64,000 nucleotides of DNA, taken from Streptomyces sp. NBC_01283. GTDB lineage: Bacteria > Actinomycetota > Actinomycetes > Streptomycetales > Streptomycetaceae. The stretch lies in NCBI RefSeq assembly GCF_041435335.1, contig NZ_CP108430.1, forward strand, positions 8,404,001 to 8,468,000. Direction: 5' to 3'. The notes under the pieces were generated by a model. The model worked only from the letters and a program-made list of their open reading frames with translations, ran no database searches and was not told where the DNA came from. The position numbers were made by a program, and so were the translations under genes. Below, one piece after another: positions 17,265 through 26,480 of this stretch (its first letter is position 1; every line of letters starts with the position of its first letter).

Positions 17265-18214
17265 GGCGGCGGAGCGCGGGACGGGGTACGGCGGTCGCGG
17301 CCGGTCTCGCGCTGCTGCTGGCCGGCTGCTCATCGGGACCGTCCCTGGAGACCCGGGGCGAAGTGACGGCGCCGCCCGGGGACAGCCATCACCTGGTGGT
17401 CGGTTCCGCCGGCTTCACCGAGAGCGATCTGCTCGCCCAGATGTACTCCCTGCTCCTGGAGAAGGCCGGATACAGCGCGGAGATCCTCTCCGTGGCCAAC
17501 CGCGAGCTGTACGAACCCGCCCTGGAATCCGGGCAGATCGACGTCGTCCCCGAGTACGCGGCGACGTTCGCGGACTGGCTGAACGCCAAGAAGAACGGCG
17601 CGGACGCGAAGCCGGTCGGCTCGCCCGACCTGGACGCCACGATGAAGGCCCTGCGCGGCCTCGCCGCCCCGCGCGGCCTCACCGTCCTCGATCCGGGCAG
17701 CGCCGTCGACCAGAACGCGTTCGCCGTCACCGCGTCCTACGCCCGGCAGCACCGCCTGAAGACACTGAGCGACCTCGGCAAGTCCGGCCTGAAGGTACGC
17801 CTCGCCGCGGGCGACGAATGCGTGCAACGCCCGTACTGCGAACCCGGCCTGAAGAAGGTCTACGGCATCGACATCACCTCCGTCGACCCCAAGGGCGTGG
17901 GCACGACACAGGCCAAGAAGGCTGTGCAGAGCGGGCAGGACCAGATGGTCCTGACCACGTCGACGGACGCCACGCTCGACAACTTCGGCCTCGTCCTGCT
18001 GAAGGACGACAAGAAACTCCAGAACGCCGACTACATCGTCCCGGTCGTGAACCGCTCCCGCGCGGGCAGCGAGGGCGTGTCCAAGGCACTCGGCCGCCTC
18101 AACTCCGTACTGACGACGGCGGACCTCGCCTCCATGAACGAACAGGTCGACAGCTGGCGCAGGCTGCCCCAGGACGTGGCACGGACCTACCTGGAGGAGA
18201 AGGGCCTGCTGTGA
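17261..18214 (+). CDS. Glycine betaine/osmoprotectant-binding lipoprotein
   Basis: This 317-residue protein begins with a lipoprotein signal (lipobox LLLAGC at about residue 24). Its OpuAC-type binding domain shows VVGSAGFTESDLLAQMYSLL, the usual opening of betaine/choline-binding proteins, and EYAATFADWLN around the ligand pocket. It captures quaternary amines such as glycine betaine or choline outside the membrane. ATG at 17261 overlaps the permease stop. The operon ends here, 16 bp from the end of the convergent ATPase gene. Confidence 0.9.
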   Translation: MRRRSAGRGTAVAAGLALLLAGCSSGPSLETRGEVTAPPGDSHHLVVGSAGFTESDLLAQMYSLLLEKAGYSAEILSVANRELYEPALESGQIDVVPEYAATFADWLNAKKNGADAKPVGSPDLDATMKALRGLAAPRGLTVLDPGSAVDQNAFAVTASYARQHRLKTLSDLGKSGLKVRLAAGDECVQRPYCEPGLKKVYGIDITSVDPKGVGTTQAKKAVQSGQDQMVLTTSTDATLDNFGLVLLKDDKKLQNADYIVPVVNRSRAGSEGVSKALGRLNSVLTTADLASMNEQVDSWRRLPQDVARTYLEEKGLL

Positions 18215-18230
18215 TGCCCGCCGCCCCGGT

Positions 18231-19394
18231 TCAGGCGTCGGCCACCGAGTCGAACTCCACCTGATCCCGGGGCACGCCCTGTGCGTCCGCGTCCACCGAG
18301 CGGCGCAGGGCCTCGTGCAGCTTCGCCGGGGTCAGGACGCCGAGGAAGCGGGCCCCGTCGAGGACCGCGACCCAGCCCGCGTCGTGCTGGAGCATGACGC
18401 CGAACGCCTGCTTCAGGGGGGCGCCCACCGGGACCCACGCCTTCATGCGATGGGCCAGGTCGCCTACTCTGCCGCCCTCTCCGGCGAGGGCCACCTCGTC
18501 GATGCCGACCCAGCCGTGCAGATCTCCGCCCGTGTCCAGGACGACGCCCCAGCGGGCATCCTCCTCGCGCAGCCGGGCCGCGGCGTGTGCGGCGGGCTCG
18601 TCGAGACGGACCACCGTCGGCTGCTCCAGGTCCTCCGGCAGGATCTCGGTGACCGAGAGACGCTTCAGGCCACGGTCGGCGCCCACGAACCCGGCGACGT
18701 ACGGCGTCGCCGGAGTGCCGAGCACCGCCCCGGGGGTGTCGTACTGCTCGATCCGCCCCTGCCCGTACACCGCGATCCGGTCGCCGAGCCTGACCGCCTC
18801 CTCGATGTCGTGCGTGACCAGGAGAACCGTCTTGCGGACCGTCGCCTGCATCCGCAGGAACTCGTCCTGCAACTGCTCGCGCACCACCGGGTCGACCGCC
18901 CCGAACGGCTCGTCCATGAGGAGTACGGGCGGGTCGGCGGCCAGGGCACGCGCCACGCCGACGCGCTGGCGCTGCCCGCCGGACAACTGCTCGGGGTAAC
19001 GGGAGCCGTACGTCTTCGGGTCGAGGCCCACCAGGTCGAGCAGCTCGGCGGCGCGTGCCCGTGCCTTCGCCTTCTTCCAGCCGATCAGCGCGGGGACGGT
19101 CGCCGTGTTGTCGAGGATCGTCCGGTGCGGGAAGAGCCCCACCTGCTGGATGACATAGCCGATACGGCGGCGAAGGCGGACCGGGTCGACGTCCGCGATG
19201 TTCTCGCCGTTCACGAAGATGCGGCCCGCGGTCGGCTCGATGAGGCGGTTCACCATCATCATCGTGGTCGTCTTGCCGCAGCCGGACGGTCCGACGAGCG
19301 TGACCAGTTCTCCCTCGGCGACCTCGAAGGACAGCTCGTCCACGGCCATCGTGCCGTCCGGGTAGCGCTTGCTCACCTGCTCGAACCGGATCAT
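18231..19394 (-). CDS. Glycine betaine/osmoprotectant ABC ATPase with CBS region
   Basis: This 387-residue protein is an OpuCA-type ATPase. Walker A is VGPSGCGKTTTMMMVNRL, signature EQLSGGQRQRVGVARALA, Walker B VLLMDEPFGAVDP, and VIQQVGLFPHRTI is typical of betaine ATPases. After about residue 245 comes a CBS-pair-like region (DARWGVVLDTGGDLHGWVGI), which in OpuA-type importers senses ionic strength or cyclic di-AMP. It surely serves the permeases at 15907-17264 but lies on the opposite strand, convergent with them. It is 22 bp downstream of lutC on the same strand; a TAGCGT element six bases before the ATG could give a separate leaderless transcript. Confidence 0.9.
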   Translation of the reverse strand: MIRFEQVSKRYPDGTMAVDELSFEVAEGELVTLVGPSGCGKTTTMMMVNRLIEPTAGRIFVNGENIADVDPVRLRRRIGYVIQQVGLFPHRTILDNTATVPALIGWKKAKARARAAELLDLVGLDPKTYGSRYPEQLSGGQRQRVGVARALAADPPVLLMDEPFGAVDPVVREQLQDEFLRMQATVRKTVLLVTHDIEEAVRLGDRIAVYGQGRIEQYDTPGAVLGTPATPYVAGFVGADRGLKRLSVTEILPEDLEQPTVVRLDEPAAHAAARLREEDARWGVVLDTGGDLHGWVGIDEVALAGEGGRVGDLAHRMKAWVPVGAPLKQAFGVMLQHDAGWVAVLDGARFLGVLTPAKLHEALRRSVDADAQGVPRDQVEFDSVADA

Positions 19395-19416
19395 GCACTC
19401 ACGCTAACCGCGGCCT

Positions 19417-20070
19417 TCAGACTCCGCTCACCAGCACCACCTCCAGGGTGCGCGGGCCGTGCACGCCCTCCACCCGGTCCAGTTCGATGTCGCTGGTGGC
19501 GGACGGTCCCGAGATCCAGGTCAGCGGGCGGGCGGGATCGAGCCGTTCGAGTGCCTGCGGGACCGAGGAGACCACCTGGTCAGGGGCGCGTACGACACAG
19601 ATGTGGTGATCGGGGACGAGCGTGATGCGCCGGCGGCCCTGGTCGGGGCCGCCGTCCAGGACGATCGTGCCGGTCTCGGCGACGGCGACCGCGCAGCCGG
19701 TGACGACGCTGTCGACGTCGTCGAGCTCGTGCGGGGTGCTCGTGGCGCGGTCGGGGACGCTGGTCGCGTCGGTGGCCGCGAGCCAGTGCGGCGGCAGGCC
19801 GGGCGGCGCGAGCACGGTCCGCGCGTCGCGTGCCGCGAGCAGGCGGGTGAGCAGCTCGGGCAGCTCCTCGTCCGTGCAGTGGTGCACGAGCGCGCGATAG
19901 TCGGCGAGGTTCTCCGCGAGCAGCTCGACGGTCTGCTCCGTGGTGCGGTCGCCGTGCTCGCGCAGGTAGTCGCGCGGGACGGCCCGTTCGTAGGCGTACG
20001 TCTCCTTGTCGTCCGGGATGTCCGCCAGCGCCCGTCGGACGCGGCCCAGGATCTGGTCCCTGCTGCTCAC
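19417..20070 (-). CDS. lutC: LutC, lactate utilization LUD-domain protein
   Basis: This 217-residue LUD-domain protein ends with the family-typical TWISGPSATSDIELDRVEG followed by GVHGPRTLEVVLV. With LutA and LutB it forms the iron-sulfur L-lactate oxidation complex that feeds electrons from lactate to the respiratory chain. I chose GTG at 20070, which overlaps the lutB stop as GTGA; the frame upstream of it would overlap lutB further without a ribosome site. It is the last gene of lutABC. Confidence 0.9.
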   Translation of the reverse strand: MSSRDQILGRVRRALADIPDDKETYAYERAVPRDYLREHGDRTTEQTVELLAENLADYRALVHHCTDEELPELLTRLLAARDARTVLAPPGLPPHWLAATDATSVPDRATSTPHELDDVDSVVTGCAVAVAETGTIVLDGGPDQGRRRITLVPDHHICVVRAPDQVVSSVPQALERLDPARPLTWISGPSATSDIELDRVEGVHGPRTLEVVLVSGV

Positions 20071-21554
20071 TTCTTGCCGCCCTCCTCGGCCCGTCCGCCA
20101 TTCGTACGCCGCCACCAGTCACGGAACGGCTCGGCGGGCACCTTCGGCAGATCCCGCGTCGCACTCCAGGCCTGCCCCGGTCCGGGAAGCGTGCGCGGAT
20201 GGAGCCGCCGGGTCCCGGACGCCAGCCGCTGTCCGGCCCGCAGCGCCCCCGGGCGGCCGAACGCCCAGCCCGCCGCGCGCATCGCCGCCCGCTCCGCGGC
20301 GTGCCCCTTCGCGGGCCGCAGCGTCGCCCTCGTGCCGTTCCGCGTCACTTCGCCGCCCTGAACCACCCGCTCCCGCAGATGGACGAGGACTTCGGGGATG
20401 TCGATGGCCACCGGGCACACCTCGTAGCAGGCGCCGCAGAGCGACGACGCGTACGGGAGCGAGGCGTCGATCTCGCTCTGGGTGCCGCGGAGTTGGGGAC
20501 TGAGGATCGCCCCGATGGGGCCGGGGTAGACCGAGCCGTACGCGTGGCCCCCGGCCCGTTCGTACACGGGGCAGACGTTCAGGCAGGCCGAGCAGCGGAT
20601 GCAGCGCAGGGCCTGGCGGCCCACCTCGTCGGCGAGCGTGTCGCTGCGGCCGTTGTCGAGGAGCACGAGGTGGAAGGTGCTCGGCCCGTCCTCCTCGGCC
20701 GTGCCGGTCCACATTGATGTGTACGGGTTCATCCGCTCGGCCGTCGAGGAACGGGGGAGCGTCTGGAGAAAGACCTCCAGGTCCCGCCAGGTCGGCACGA
20801 TCTTCTCGATGCCGACGACCGAGATCAGCGTCTCGGGGAGCGTCAGGCACATACGGCCGTTGCCCTCCGATTCGACGACGACCAGGGTGCCCGTCTCCGC
20901 GACCATGAAGTTCGCCCCGGAGACACCGACCTTGGCGCGCAGAAACTTCTCCCGGAGGTGGAGACGGGCGGCCTCGGCAAGCTCGGCGGGCGTGTCGGTG
21001 AGGCCGTCGGGGGCGGGCCGGCCCCACTCGCTCATCTCGCGCGCGAAGATCTCGCGGATCTCACCGCGGTTGCGGTGGATGGCGGGTACCAGGATGTGCG
21101 AGGGACGGTCCTTGCCCAACTGCACGATGAGTTCTGCGAGGTCGGTCTCGTACGCGTGAATGCCCGCGGCCTCCAGCACTTCGTTCAGGCCGATCTCCTG
21201 CGTGGCCATCGACTTGACCTTGACGACCTCACTCTCGCCGGTTGCCTTGACCAGCGCGGTCACGATGCGGTTCGCCTCGTCGGCGTCCGCCGCCCAGTGC
21301 ACGGTGCCGCCCGCCGCCGTGACCGACTCCTCCAACCGGACCAGATGGCGGTCGAGATGGCGCAGCGTCTCGTCCTTGATCCGCTTGCCCGCCTCGCGGA
21401 GCTGCGCCCAGTCGTCCAACTCGGCGACGGCGCGGGCCCGTTTGTCGCGGATGGTGTGCGTGGCGTGCCGCAGATTGGCGCGCAGGGTCTTGTTGCCCAC
21501 CGCCTCGCGGGCCGCCGTGGGGAAGGCGGGCATGCCGACGAACGTGCCGCTCAT
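20067..21554 (-). CDS. lutB: LutB, iron-sulfur lactate oxidation protein
   Basis: This 495-residue protein has an N-terminal LUD-like domain (VKVKSMATQEIGLNEVLEAA, FMVAETGTLVVVESEGNGRM) and two 4Fe-4S cluster motifs, CIRCSACLNVCPVYE and LCGACYEVCPV. It transfers electrons within the LutABC lactate dehydrogenase. ATG at 21554 overlaps the lutA stop by ATGA and its own stop overlaps lutC, so all three subunits are made together. Confidence 0.93.
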   Translation of the reverse strand: MSGTFVGMPAFPTAAREAVGNKTLRANLRHATHTIRDKRARAVAELDDWAQLREAGKRIKDETLRHLDRHLVRLEESVTAAGGTVHWAADADEANRIVTALVKATGESEVVKVKSMATQEIGLNEVLEAAGIHAYETDLAELIVQLGKDRPSHILVPAIHRNRGEIREIFAREMSEWGRPAPDGLTDTPAELAEAARLHLREKFLRAKVGVSGANFMVAETGTLVVVESEGNGRMCLTLPETLISVVGIEKIVPTWRDLEVFLQTLPRSSTAERMNPYTSMWTGTAEEDGPSTFHLVLLDNGRSDTLADEVGRQALRCIRCSACLNVCPVYERAGGHAYGSVYPGPIGAILSPQLRGTQSEIDASLPYASSLCGACYEVCPVAIDIPEVLVHLRERVVQGGEVTRNGTRATLRPAKGHAAERAAMRAAGWAFGRPGALRAGQRLASGTRRLHPRTLPGPGQAWSATRDLPKVPAEPFRDWWRRTNGGRAEEGGKK

Positions 21555-22312
21555 ACGAGGGGCTCCTCTTCCGTGCTCGCAAGGATCTCCGCGATGTGGA
21601 CCGGGCGCAGGCCGCTCCTGAGGCGGGACATCGTGCCCCCGATGTGCATCAGACAGGAGTTGTCCGCCGCGCACAGGGCGTCGGCGCCCGTCGACTCGGC
21701 GTTGCGTACCTTGTCCGTGCCCATCGCGGCCGAGACATCGGAGTTCTTCATCGCGAAAGTGCCGCCGAAACCGCAGCACTCGTCCGCGCCCGGGAGCTCG
21801 ATCAGCTCCAGGCCCTTGACCGCCTGGAGCAGCCGGGTGGGGCGGTCGCCGAGGCCGAGACTGCGCAGACCGTGACAGGTCGGGTGGTACGTCACCGCGT
21901 GCGGGTAGTACGCCCCGACGTCCGTCACACCGAGGACGTCCACCAGGAACTCGGTCAGTTCGTACGTCTTGGGCACCACGGGCGCCAACGTCGTCGCCAG
22001 GCCCTCGCCGCGGCCCTCGGCACGGGCCCGTTCTCCCATACGGGGGTACAGCTCGCGGACCATCGCACCGCACGAACCGGACGGCGTCACGACCGCGTCG
22101 TACTCCTCCGAGCCGAAAACATCGGAGAAATGACGGGCGAGCGGCTCTGCCTGGTGCCGGTAACCCGTGTTGTAGTGCGCCTGCCCGCAGCAGGTCTGCG
22201 CCATCGGGAAGTCGACGTCAACTCCCAGCCTGGTCAGCAGTTTCACCACAGCGCGGCCCGTGTCGGGATAGAGCGTGTCGTTGACACAGGTCAGGAACAG
22301 AGCGACACGCAT
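21551..22312 (-). CDS. lutA: LutA, CCG-domain lactate oxidation protein
   Basis: This 253-residue protein has two cysteine-rich CCG motifs, TCCGQAHYNTGY and DECCGFGGTFAMKN, typical of LutA/LldE. It binds an iron-sulfur or related cofactor in the LutABC complex. The true start is ATG at 22312, with GAGGAGGA 7 bases upstream; an earlier ATG at 22336 has no ribosome site. It begins 65 bp after the rhaB stop on the same strand, so rhaB and lutABC could form one transcript. A short inverted repeat (GCGTA-N5-TACGC) lies in that gap. Confidence 0.92.
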   Translation of the reverse strand: MRVALFLTCVNDTLYPDTGRAVVKLLTRLGVDVDFPMAQTCCGQAHYNTGYRHQAEPLARHFSDVFGSEEYDAVVTPSGSCGAMVRELYPRMGERARAEGRGEGLATTLAPVVPKTYELTEFLVDVLGVTDVGAYYPHAVTYHPTCHGLRSLGLGDRPTRLLQAVKGLELIELPGADECCGFGGTFAMKNSDVSAAMGTDKVRNAESTGADALCAADNSCLMHIGGTMSRLRSGLRPVHIAEILASTEEEPLV

Positions 22313-22377
22313 CGCGGGTTCCTCCTCGTCGGTCATCGGATGGTTGCAGCGTATGCGCTACGCGCGCTTTGCGGGAG

Positions 22378-23928
22378 TCATGCTGCCGGGACGCGTCGCG
22401 ACGCCTCGTCCCACGCCGCGTGGCTCGCCGTGTCGCCGGTCGGCTCGTACCGCGTCAGCTGCTGGGTGCGGGCCAGCAGAGCGCGCATCTCGTGGCGGTC
22501 CCGCAGGAGCCCCTGCGCTCTAGCCTGCACGAGTACGTTGCCCAGCGCGGCCGCCTCCGCGGGCCCCGCCACCACGGGCAGCCCGCAGGCGTCCGCGGTC
22601 AGTTGGCACAGCAGCGCGTTGCGGGCGCCGCCGCCGACTATGTGGATCACGTCCACGGTCCGGTCCGCGAGACGCTGGGCGTCCTCGATGGCCCGGCGGT
22701 GCGCCAGGGCCAGGGAGTCGAGGATGCAGCGTGTCGTCTCCGCGGGGGTACGGGGGGCGGGCTGGCCGGTGGCCTCGCAGGCCTGGGCGATGCGGTGCGG
22801 CATGTTGTCGGGGGGCAGGAAGGCGGGGTCTGCCGCGTCGACGAGGGAGCGGAGTGCGGGGGAGCGGGCCGCTTCACGGAGGAGGGCTTCGAGGCTTCCG
22901 GTGCCGCTGGCTGTGCTGGTGGTTGAGGTGGTTTCCCAGGTGCGTTGGCATTCCTGGAGGAGCCACAGGCCCATGATGTTCCGCAGGTAGCGGACCGTGC
23001 CGTCTATGCCCAGCTCATTGGTGAAGTTGGCTTCGCGGCTCTCCTCCGTGCGGATGGGGGCGGGCAGCTCCAGGCCCGCCAGTGACCAGGTGCCGGTGCA
23101 GATGTAGGCGAAGTCGTCGGTCGTGGCGGGGACGGCGGCGACGGCTGACGCGGTGTCGTGCGAGGCGACCGTCGTCACGGGGACGGGCGAGGCGAGGCCG
23201 GTGTCGTCGAGGACCTGGGGGAGCAGGTGGCCTGCCGGGGCGCCAGGCTGCCGCAGGGGAGGGAACAGCCCCAGGTCGACGCCGAGGAGCGTCGCCACTT
23301 CGTGGGACCAGTCGCCTGTTCCGGGGTCCACCAACTGGGTGGTGGAGGCGTTGGTCAGCTCCGTGCCGAGTTCGCCTGTCAGCCAGTACGTCAGGAGGTC
23401 AGGAATCAGCAACAGGTGCCTTGCGGATGCCAGTTGGGCGGACTCCTGGGCGGCGATCAGTTGGTACAGGGTGTTGAAGGGGGCGTACTGGATGCCTGTC
23501 GTGGCGTAGAGGTCGATGGGAGGGACGGTCGCCCACGCTTTGGCGGCGATGCCTTCGGTGCGGGAGTCCCGGTAGTGCACCGGGTTGCCGAGGAGGACGC
23601 CGTCCGCGTCGAGGAGGCCGTAGTCGACTGCCCAGCCGTCGATGCCGATGGAGGTGAGGGGGGTGGCGGAGCCGGAGCCGGAGCCTGCGGCGCGGAGGCC
23701 GTCGATGATCCCGGCGTACAGCGACAGGACGTCCCAGTGCAGGGTGCCGGCGGTGCGGACGGGGCGGTTGGGGAAGCGGTGTGCCTCTTGGAGGGTGAGG
23801 GTGTCGGGTCCTGCCTCGGCCACCATGACGCGTCCGCTGGAGGCACCCAGGTCGATGGCGGCGAAGCGGTGTGGTGAGCGGGGGGTGCGGTGCTGGCCGG
23901 GTTGGGGGTTGAGGTTGAGGTTGGGCAT
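22378..23928 (-). CDS. rhaB: Rhamnulokinase
   Basis: This protein of up to 516 residues is a FGGY-family sugar kinase with FAAIDLGASSGRVMVAE at the N-terminus (ATP site), IGIDGWAVDYGLLD and ICTGTWSLAGLE, all characteristic of RhaB. It phosphorylates L-rhamnulose to L-rhamnulose-1-phosphate. Before the conserved region there is an Asn/Pro-rich tail encoded by hexamer repeats, and the ATG at 23928 lacks a clear ribosome site, so the exact start is uncertain. It lies between the aldolase/dehydrogenase gene and lutA. Confidence 0.9.
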   Translation of the reverse strand: MPNLNLNPQPGQHRTPRSPHRFAAIDLGASSGRVMVAEAGPDTLTLQEAHRFPNRPVRTAGTLHWDVLSLYAGIIDGLRAAGSGSGSATPLTSIGIDGWAVDYGLLDADGVLLGNPVHYRDSRTEGIAAKAWATVPPIDLYATTGIQYAPFNTLYQLIAAQESAQLASARHLLLIPDLLTYWLTGELGTELTNASTTQLVDPGTGDWSHEVATLLGVDLGLFPPLRQPGAPAGHLLPQVLDDTGLASPVPVTTVASHDTASAVAAVPATTDDFAYICTGTWSLAGLELPAPIRTEESREANFTNELGIDGTVRYLRNIMGLWLLQECQRTWETTSTTSTASGTGSLEALLREAARSPALRSLVDAADPAFLPPDNMPHRIAQACEATGQPAPRTPAETTRCILDSLALAHRRAIEDAQRLADRTVDVIHIVGGGARNALLCQLTADACGLPVVAGPAEAAALGNVLVQARAQGLLRDRHEMRALLARTQQLTRYEPTGDTASHAAWDEASRRVPAA

Positions 23929-23952
23929 GGGGGCTCGCAGGGGTTGAAGGTT

Positions 23953-23970
23953 GGTGCGGGTGCGGGTGCG
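23953..23970. repeat. Three perfect tandem copies of GGTGCG
   Basis: The hexamer occurs three times without a mismatch, just upstream of rhaB. A second hexamer repeat (GGTTGA, 2.8 copies, 23907-23924) lies inside the first codons of rhaB and encodes its Asn/Leu tail. Confidence 0.7.
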
Positions 23971-24049
23971 GACGTAGGGGACGGGGCGGGTGCGGTTGCG
24001 TGTGCCGGTAGTCGGTGGGCGCGTCGTGGCTCGTGGGGCGGGGCCGCGC

Positions 24050-24137
24050 CGGTATGTCCGTCCTCGCTATCTCGGTTTGAGCGCATGGGTGCTTCGGCCC
24101 CGGAGTCCTTCTTGCCGTGCTCCGGGCAGACATACCG
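24050..24137. repeat. 88-bp element bounded by 9-bp inverted repeats
   Basis: CGGTATGTC (24050-24058) and GACATACCG (24129-24137) are perfect inverted repeats. Inside, CCCGGAG (24099-24105) and CTCCGGG (24120-24126) form a second stem with a 14-nt loop. The arrangement fits a structured RNA or a small mobile or REP-like element. No target-site duplication is evident. Confidence 0.5.
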
Positions 24138-24364
24138 CCACGTCCCCTCCGGTCGGATCCGCGGCTGCGGGTTGGAGAGGCTTCCGGGATTCCCTGGGGC
24201 CGCGTCGGTCCGCAACCGCCTGTTCGGCCGGAGTCGGAGGGGCTCCCTCGGCCGCAGGGGTGGCTTAGGACCCGCGCGGCCCTCCCCGGCGGGCCCCTCG
24301 CCGGCTCCATTCCCTTCCGTCGGGTGGGTGGGTAGACGGGCGGCGGCCCGCTTGGCTGGGTCGG

Positions 24365-24404
24365 CCCCCTCCGGGGCGGGTGCGCTGCTGATGGCCGGAG
24401 GGGG
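24365..24404 (-). terminator. Hairpin terminator after the rhaD fusion gene
   Basis: CCCCCTCCGG (24365-24374) and CCGGAGGGGG (24395-24404) form a perfect 10-bp stem with a 20-nt loop, starting 9 bases beyond the stop codon on the leftward strand. It may end or attenuate the GH78-rhaI-rhaD transcript before rhaB. Confidence 0.55.
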
Positions 24405-24413
24405 AGGGCGGTG

Positions 24414-26480
24414 TTACCTGAGGAACGCCCCCGCGACGCCCGCGTCCACGGGTATGTGCAGGCCCGTCGTGTGGGTCAGGTCGCCTGCTGTGAGAGCGAA
24501 GACCGCGTTTGCCACGTGTTCGGGGAGTACCTCTCGCTTGAGCAGGGTTCGTTGGGCGTAGAACTCGCCCAGGTTCTCCTCCTCGATCCCGTACGTCGCC
24601 GCGCGCTGCGCGCCCCAGCCGCCAGCGAAGATTCCCGAGCCGCGGACCACGCCGTCCGGGTTGATGCCGTTCACGCGGATGCCGTGTTCGCCCAACTCGG
24701 CTGCGAGGAGGCGGACTTGGTGGGCCTGGTCTGCCTTGGTGGCGGAGTACGCGATGTTGTTCGGGCCCGCGAACACCGCGTTCTTGGACGTGATGTAGAT
24801 GATGTCGCCGCCCAGCGCCTGGTCGCGCATGATGCGGGCCGCCTCGCGGGAGACGAGGAAGGAGCCGCGGGCCATGATGTCGTGCTGCAGGTCCCAGTCT
24901 CGGGCCGTGGTGTCGAGCAGGGGCTTGGAGATGGAGATGCCCGCGTTGTTCACCACCAGGTCGACTCCGCCGAAGGCGAGGGCCGTGGCGGCGAATGCGC
25001 TCGTGATCTGCTCCTCGGAGGTGACGTCCATGGGGATGGCCATGGCTTTGTCGGGGCCGCCCAGCTCTTCCGCGACGGCTGCGGCGCTTTCCGCGTCGAG
25101 GTCCGCCACCGCCACGCACGCGCCCTCCGCGACCAGGCGGTGCGCGATCGCCTTTCCGATGCCGCTGCCCGCGCCGGTCACGAGGGCGACGCGGGTGGCC
25201 AGGGGCTTGGGGCGAGGCAGGCGTTGAAGCTTGGCCTCCTCCAGTGGCCAGTACTCGATGCGGAATTTCTCCGACTCATCGATCGGCGCGTAGGTGGAGA
25301 CGGCCTCGGCGCCGTGCATGACGTTGATCGCGTTCACATAGAACTCGCCCGCCACGCGGGCCGTCTGCTTGTCCTTGCCGAAGGAGAACATTCCTACGCC
25401 CGGGACGAGGACGATCGCAGGGTCGGCGCCGCGCATCGCGGGTGAGGCCGGGTCGGCGTGGCGGGTGTAGTACGCCGCGTACTCCTCTCGGTATGCGGTG
25501 TGCAGTTCCTTGAGGCGGGTGACGGTCTCGTGGAGGGGTGTGGTGGGCGGCAGGTCCAGGACCAGGGGCCTGATCTTCGTGCGGAGGAAGTGGTCGGGGC
25601 AGGAGGTGCCCAGGGCCGCCAGGCGCGGGTGTTCCGTGGCGGCCAGGAAGTCGAGGACCGTGTCCGTGTCGGTGAAGTGGCCGACCTGGGGGTGGTCCTG
25701 CGAGGCCAGTGAGCGGATGCGCGGGGCCAGTTCGGCCGCACGTCGGTGGCGTGCGGCGGTGGAGAGGGGGGCGTACCCGTCCAGTGCCGGGCCGAACGGG
25801 GCCGGTTTTCCCCGTTCGGCGAGGAACGCCTCCGCCGTGCGGATGATGTGCAGCGAGTTGCGCTCGCACTCGTCGGCCGTGGCACCCCAGGCCGTGATGC
25901 CGTGACCGCCCAGAACGCAGCCGACGGCTTCGGGGTTGGCCGCCTGTACGGCTGCGATGTCCAGGCCGAGCTGGAAACCGGGTCGGCGCCACGGCACCCA
26001 GGCCACCGTGGGGCCGAAGCACTCGGCCGTCAGCTTCTCGCCGTCCGCGGCGCAGGCCAGGGCGATGCCCGAGTCCGGGTGCAGATGGTCCACGTGCGGC
26101 GCGTCCACCAAGGCGTGCATCGCGGTGTCGATGGACGGCGCCGCGCCGCCCTTGCCGTGCAGGCAGTAGTCGAAGGCGCCGACCATCTCGTCCTCACGGT
26201 CCGGACCGCCGTACACCTCCTTGAGCGCGTGGAGGCGGTCCAGGCGCAGGACAGCCAGGCCCTCCTCGGTGAGGGTGCCCAGATCGCCGCCCGAGCCCTT
26301 GACCCACATCAGGTCGGTGTCCGCGCCCGTGACCGGATCGGGGGCCGTGCCCTTCGCCGACGCGTTGCCGCCCGCGTAATTCGTGTTGCGCGGGTCGGCG
26401 CCCAACCGGTGGGCGCGGTCGAGAAGTTCCCCGACCCGTGCGTGCTGTGCATGCTGCGCGTGCTGTGTCATGTCGCTCAT
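24414..26480 (-). CDS. rhaD: Bifunctional rhamnulose-1-phosphate aldolase / lactaldehyde dehydrogenase
   Basis: This 688-residue fusion has a class II aldolase domain ([14 protein letters not shown] near the start, then [15 protein letters not shown] with metal-binding histidines) in residues 1-420. A short-chain dehydrogenase follows in residues 430-688 ([20 protein letters not shown], catalytic YSATK). Fusions of this kind split L-rhamnulose-1-phosphate into dihydroxyacetone phosphate and L-lactaldehyde and oxidise the latter to L-lactate. [10 protein letters not shown] repeat opens the protein. I chose ATG at 26480, which overlaps the rhaI stop by ATGA. The lactate product fits the lutABC genes downstream. 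Confidence 0.92.
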   Translation of the reverse strand: MSDMTQHAQHAQHARVGELLDRAHRLGADPRNTNYAGGNASAKGTAPDPVTGADTDLMWVKGSGGDLGTLTEEGLAVLRLDRLHALKEVYGGPDREDEMVGAFDYCLHGKGGAAPSIDTAMHALVDAPHVDHLHPDSGIALACAADGEKLTAECFGPTVAWVPWRRPGFQLGLDIAAVQAANPEAVGCVLGGHGITAWGATADECERNSLHIIRTAEAFLAERGKPAPFGPALDGYAPLSTAARHRRAAELAPRIRSLASQDHPQVGHFTDTDTVLDFLAATEHPRLAALGTSCPDHFLRTKIRPLVLDLPPTTPLHETVTRLKELHTAYREEYAAYYTRHADPASPAMRGADPAIVLVPGVGMFSFGKDKQTARVAGEFYVNAINVMHGAEAVSTYAPIDESEKFRIEYWPLEEAKLQRLPRPKPLATRVALVTGAGSGIGKAIAHRLVAEGACVAVADLDAESAAAVAEELGGPDKAMAIPMDVTSEEQITSAFAATALAFGGVDLVVNNAGISISKPLLDTTARDWDLQHDIMARGSFLVSREAARIMRDQALGGDIIYITSKNAVFAGPNNIAYSATKADQAHQVRLLAAELGEHGIRVNGINPDGVVRGSGIFAGGWGAQRAATYGIEEENLGEFYAQRTLLKREVLPEHVANAVFALTAGDLTHTTGLHIPVDAGVAGAFLR

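Larger units (their letters stand above)
23929..24413 (-). other. Intergenic region between rhaD fusion and rhaB
   Basis: This 485-bp gap separates two genes of the same catabolic pathway that are otherwise tightly packed. On the leftward strand it begins with a hairpin after the aldolase stop, then a GC-rich stretch, then an 88-bp element bounded by inverted repeats (24050-24137), and ends with hexamer repeats before rhaB. A leftward open frame crosses the 88-bp element (reading RYVCPEHGKKDSGAE there), but it has no recognisable domain or start. I do not call a gene. Confidence 0.5.

Noticed and set aside
23457..24215. Leftward frame across the rhaB-rhaD gap, reading RYVCPEHGKKDSGAE
   Set aside because: It runs into rhaB in another frame, is very Pro/Thr-rich, has no ribosome site and no recognisable domain; the region is better described as a structured non-coding gap.
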